Assembly: GCA_934691925.1 (NCBI GenBank)
Contig: CAKUTI010000010.1
Coordinates: 1 to 54,814 of the forward strand
Source of the DNA: an uncultured Treponema sp.
Lineage (GTDB): Bacteria; Spirochaetota; Spirochaetia; Treponematales; Treponemataceae
Reading direction: 5' to 3'
DNA length: 54,814 bases
The notes beneath the pieces were generated by a model that saw only the letters and a program-made list of their open reading frames with translations, was not told the origin of the DNA and searched no databases. Below are positions 52,730-54,814 of the stretch, piece after piece; position 1 is the first letter of the stretch; the number at the start of each line of letters is the position of its first letter. A program made the translations under genes and the position numbers.

Positions 52730-53402
52730 CAGAAAATCCTGCCGCCCTGAAAATATTTTTTATAATCATAATCGCCTGCTGCCGCGCCTCTTCCAAAATT
52801 CCGGCTTCAATCAGCTTTTCTTTTGAAGACTCGCGGCTCAAATTGATTTCATCAATCATTTCTTTCATCGTGACCGAAACAAAAATGCTTCTGTCCTCGT
52901 CAAAAACTTCAATTCCAGAAATATCATTTCCCAAAACTTCACATTCAGGAATAATGATTTCGACTTTTTTTCCGTTTTGAGAAACTTTCACATCGCAAAG
53001 ACTCAAATCAGCAATTCCGGCGCGCAAAATTCCTTCATAGCGGACAATCGAAAACGATTTTGCAAGACCTGCAATCCGGCTTTTTTTGATTGAGACGATG
53101 TCGCTGTAATAATTTTTCACCGAAATCAGCTCCGCGCACTTTTGCATTTCCGCCGTCGCAAGCGCAATCCGTTTTTCAGTCTTGATTTCAGAAAATTTCT
53201 TTAATCCGTAAAATCCGCAAAGCCCCGCCAGAACCGCTAAAATCAAAATCAGAATTATTTTCCATAAGATTTTATTTATTTTCCGCGAGAAAAATCCTTG
53301 CTTTCCATTTTCTTCATTTCTTCCGCTAATATTCCGATGAATTTTTCTTTTTGGTTTTATGATTTTATTCTCGTTCCTGAAATTTTCATTCTGATTTCTC
53401 AT
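52713..53402 (-). CDS. DUF4230 family membrane-anchored protein
   Basis: This 229-residue protein has a basic, hydrophilic N-terminus, one membrane span (about 48-70) and an extracytoplasmic part matching DUF4230 (YEGILRAGIADLSLCDVKVS, VEIIIPECEVLGNDI, EEARQQAIMIIKNIFRAAGF). Function is unknown. It is the first gene of the exporter operon and overlaps the next start, so it may assist the exporter at the membrane. ATG 53402 has GGAGAG upstream; a TTG start at 53426 is less likely. Confidence 0.8.
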   Translation of the reverse strand: MRNQNENFRNENKIIKPKRKIHRNISGRNEENGKQGFFSRKINKILWKIILILILAVLAGLCGFYGLKKFSEIKTEKRIALATAEMQKCAELISVKNYYSDIVSIKKSRIAGLAKSFSIVRYEGILRAGIADLSLCDVKVSQNGKKVEIIIPECEVLGNDISGIEVFDEDRSIFVSVTMKEMIDEINLSRESSKEKLIEAGILEEARQQAIMIIKNIFRAAGFSDVRVG

Positions 53403-53526
53403 TTTCTCTCCATTTTTACTCGCCAAAATCGACTAGAGCGGACAAAAATTCAAAGTTTTTTGCCGCAGCTAAAATTACCAAAAATAAATTCTTCCTTTTT
53501 AGGCGTTTCAGCGTTAGAATAATTAT

Positions 53527-54171
53527 ATGGAAAACAACATCGCTATTTCGCAGGAAGAAGTTGACAAGCTTTTTGGAATTATATCACAAGATGACAAATC
53601 TAAGGCAACACAAGCCGAAAAAAAATACAATTACCAGAAAATCTTAAAAGAAGAAGAGATTGAAATCATAAAAAACGGCTGCGCGGCTCTAAACAAGGAT
53701 TTTGAAGTCGCGCTGAAAAACAAATTCGGCGCGCCAAGAATCCGAAAACTGATTTTGGCGGCGGCGGAAGAAATTTCTTCGGAAGAATTTTTCGACTCGC
53801 TCACGAAAAATGATTTTGTCTACAGACTTTCTCTCAACGGCGCAAGCCTTTTTGTAAAGCTTGACTCGTTTCTTTACGGCGCGCTTTCAGGACTTGTGAT
53901 TGACCCGCTCCACAAAATCAACTTTTTTCAAAGCGAAGTTCTTCGCCATTTCGTGATTGCGATTTTGGCAAAATGCATTGAAAAGAAAGACAATCTTGAA
54001 ACAGAAATCAAAGTTGAAAATATGTTTGAAAAAACTTTTGAGCAGTTTTCAAGCGAAAAAACCGGCGTTGTCCTAAGCATAAACTGGAACGAAAATCTCC
54101 GCTCATTCGGAATTGAAAAATTTTTCATAACACAAGAATTCTTGAAAGAAGTCAAAAACCTCAAAAAATAG
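53527..54171 (+). CDS. Truncated FliM-like protein
   Basis: This 214-residue protein begins ISQEEVDKLF, like the CheY-binding peptide of FliM (LSQxEIDxLL). It continues with a sequence resembling the FliM middle domain (EEEIEIIKNGCAALNKDFEV, SEEFFDSL). It stops before the SpoA (FliN-like) C-terminal domain that anchors FliM in the C-ring, so it is about 120 residues shorter than FliM. It may compete for CheY-P or be a switch accessory. No other flagellar gene is adjacent. TAGAAT ends 6 nt before ATG and no ribosome site is seen (probable leaderless mRNA). Confidence 0.7.
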   Translation: MENNIAISQEEVDKLFGIISQDDKSKATQAEKKYNYQKILKEEEIEIIKNGCAALNKDFEVALKNKFGAPRIRKLILAAAEEISSEEFFDSLTKNDFVYRLSLNGASLFVKLDSFLYGALSGLVIDPLHKINFFQSEVLRHFVIAILAKCIEKKDNLETEIKVENMFEKTFEQFSSEKTGVVLSINWNENLRSFGIEKFFITQEFLKEVKNLKK

Positions 54172-54178
54172 AAAAAAC

Positions 54179-54254
54179 TGCCTAAAAATTTTACTGCCAT
54201 TTGTGAATGAGAGCGTTCAGGTTCGCATGGCAATAATTTTTAGGCAGCCAATTT
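54179..54254. terminator. Long hairpin, bidirectional terminator
   Basis: CTGCCTAAAAATT pairs with AATTTTTAGGCAG, with an inner TGCCAT/ATGGCA stem and a 26-nt loop that itself can form GCG ... CGC. T-rich tracts follow on the plus side. It lies between the convergent FliM-like gene and two small membrane-protein genes. Confidence 0.75.
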
Positions 54255-54257
54255 TTT

Positions 54258-54383
54258 TTAAGCGCGTTTCATATCAATCTTTTTTATCCAGTTATCGCCG
54301 ATATTGTCGATTGCGACAGCCAAAACAGAAAAAATAACTGACGAAGCACAAATCAAAAAAACACACAAAAGTCCAAACAACAT
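54258..54383 (-). CDS. 41-residue single-span membrane protein
   Basis: The frame reads MLFGLLCVFLICASSVIFSV, then LAVAIDNIGDNWIKKIDMKRA: one hydrophobic helix followed by a short charged tail. A strong TAGGAG site lies 7 nt before the ATG. The stop is just before the terminator at 54179-54254. It follows an even smaller membrane ORF with an equally good ribosome site, 30 nt upstream. I know no family; small transporter subunits (KdpF-like, symporter accessory proteins) look similar. Confidence 0.6.
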   Translation of the reverse strand: MLFGLLCVFLICASSVIFSVLAVAIDNIGDNWIKKIDMKRA

Positions 54384-54413
54384 AAAATTCTCCTAATAAA
54401 AATAAAATTTCGA

Positions 54414-54485
54414 TTATCTGAAAAGAAAAACACAGCCAAGTGTTATAACAACAAATATTACAATTAAAAAAATCGTAGAAGTCAT
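54414..54485 (-). CDS. 23-residue single-span membrane peptide
   Basis: The frame MTSTIFLIVIFVVITLGCV plus FLFR is a single transmembrane helix with a terminal Arg. CAGGAG lies 5 nt before the ATG. It pairs with the 41-residue ORF downstream. At this size codon statistics are useless; the case rests on two good ribosome sites, hydrophobic character in both frames and the shared terminator. Confidence 0.5.
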   Translation of the reverse strand: MTSTIFLIVIFVVITLGCVFLFR

Positions 54486-54814
54486 GCTCGCTCCTGAGAA
54501 AAATTTAATTTTAGTGAAAAAAAATTGTAAAAAATGCGAATCGAAAAATCTAAGATGAGGATTCTGAAAAAGAATTCAAAGAAAATTTTCAAATTGAATT
54601 CTAAAAGCAAAAATCCAGAATGAAGTTTCCGAATAAACTTCAAAAGAGAATCAAAGAGATTTTTCGTTTCACAAAGTGCAAGCCGAATTTCGAAAAACGG
54701 CTTAAATTTTCGTCAGGATTTAGATAAATGTCTGGAGAAAAATAATGTTTTGAATTGATTTTGGAAGAAGAAGCACCCGAAAAGTGCTTAAAGAAATATT
54801 CGATGAAGAAGAAA
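54486..54814. other. Right-edge non-coding stretch
   Basis: No gene is seen. It is AT-rich and probably contains the promoter of the two small membrane genes. A short hairpin AGCACCCGAAAAGTGCT (about 54769-54785) near the edge could be a terminator for whatever lies to the right. Confidence 0.4.

Overview
The window looks like a chromosomal segment of a host-associated spirochaete, most likely a Treponema. The grounds are a divergent FliM-type flagellar switch protein, several c-di-GMP/phosphorelay signalling proteins, many lipoproteins with relaxed spirochaete-type lipoboxes, spoVG next to ispE, and AT-rich coding sequence. Genus is an inference from protein style and gene order, not from a marker search. 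No rRNA, CRISPR array, IS transposase or phage module is visible. Most genes lie on the minus strand.

Left part (1-16.6 kb): thiD and a CytX-type pyrimidine-precursor transporter lie behind a TPP riboswitch. A plus-strand operon encodes a REC-HD-GYP protein, an HPt protein and a hybrid sensor that has H-box and receiver but no ATPase domain. It runs head-on into a minus-strand pair: a periplasmic solute-binding lipoprotein and a 1323-residue complete hybrid kinase. Together they can be read as a split phosphorelay ending in c-di-GMP hydrolysis. Upstream of the binding-protein gene, an apparent 1.3-kb insertion of higher G+C, bounded by 79-bp direct repeats, carries one unrecognised Cys-motif protein gene. 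A cation-efflux gene and a solitary cysteine desulfurase follow.

Middle (16.8-35.4 kb): housekeeping genes. tRNA-Gln, spoVG-ispE, a small acidic protein gene with its own promoter and terminator, then the block rplU-prp-rpmA-obg-nadD-yqeK-LCP-rsfS (transcribed right to left), htrA, map, a J-domain gene, an RNase II/R-family gene, a lone MalK/UgpC-type ATPase gene, DUF554, tRNA-Leu, a lipoprotein gene, fusA, and two identical tRNA-Lys genes.

Right part (35.5-54.8 kb): aldo/keto reductase and DUF763 diverge from a shared promoter box. Then come a TIM-barrel isomerase-like gene, an RsmI-like methyltransferase, a BI-1 membrane protein, a 938-residue ankyrin lipoprotein, an Fbp-type iron ABC operon whose upstream region holds five AGTNACT palindromes at about 21-bp spacing, and an exporter operon (DUF4230, two half-transporters, MarR). 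At the end are a truncated FliM-like gene and two tiny membrane-protein genes.

Across the window many first-in-transcript genes have a -10 box only 6-11 nt before the start codon and no Shine-Dalgarno sequence, which suggests frequent leaderless transcription. Several families of palindromic repeats sit between genes, and one lies in frame inside an ABC exporter gene.
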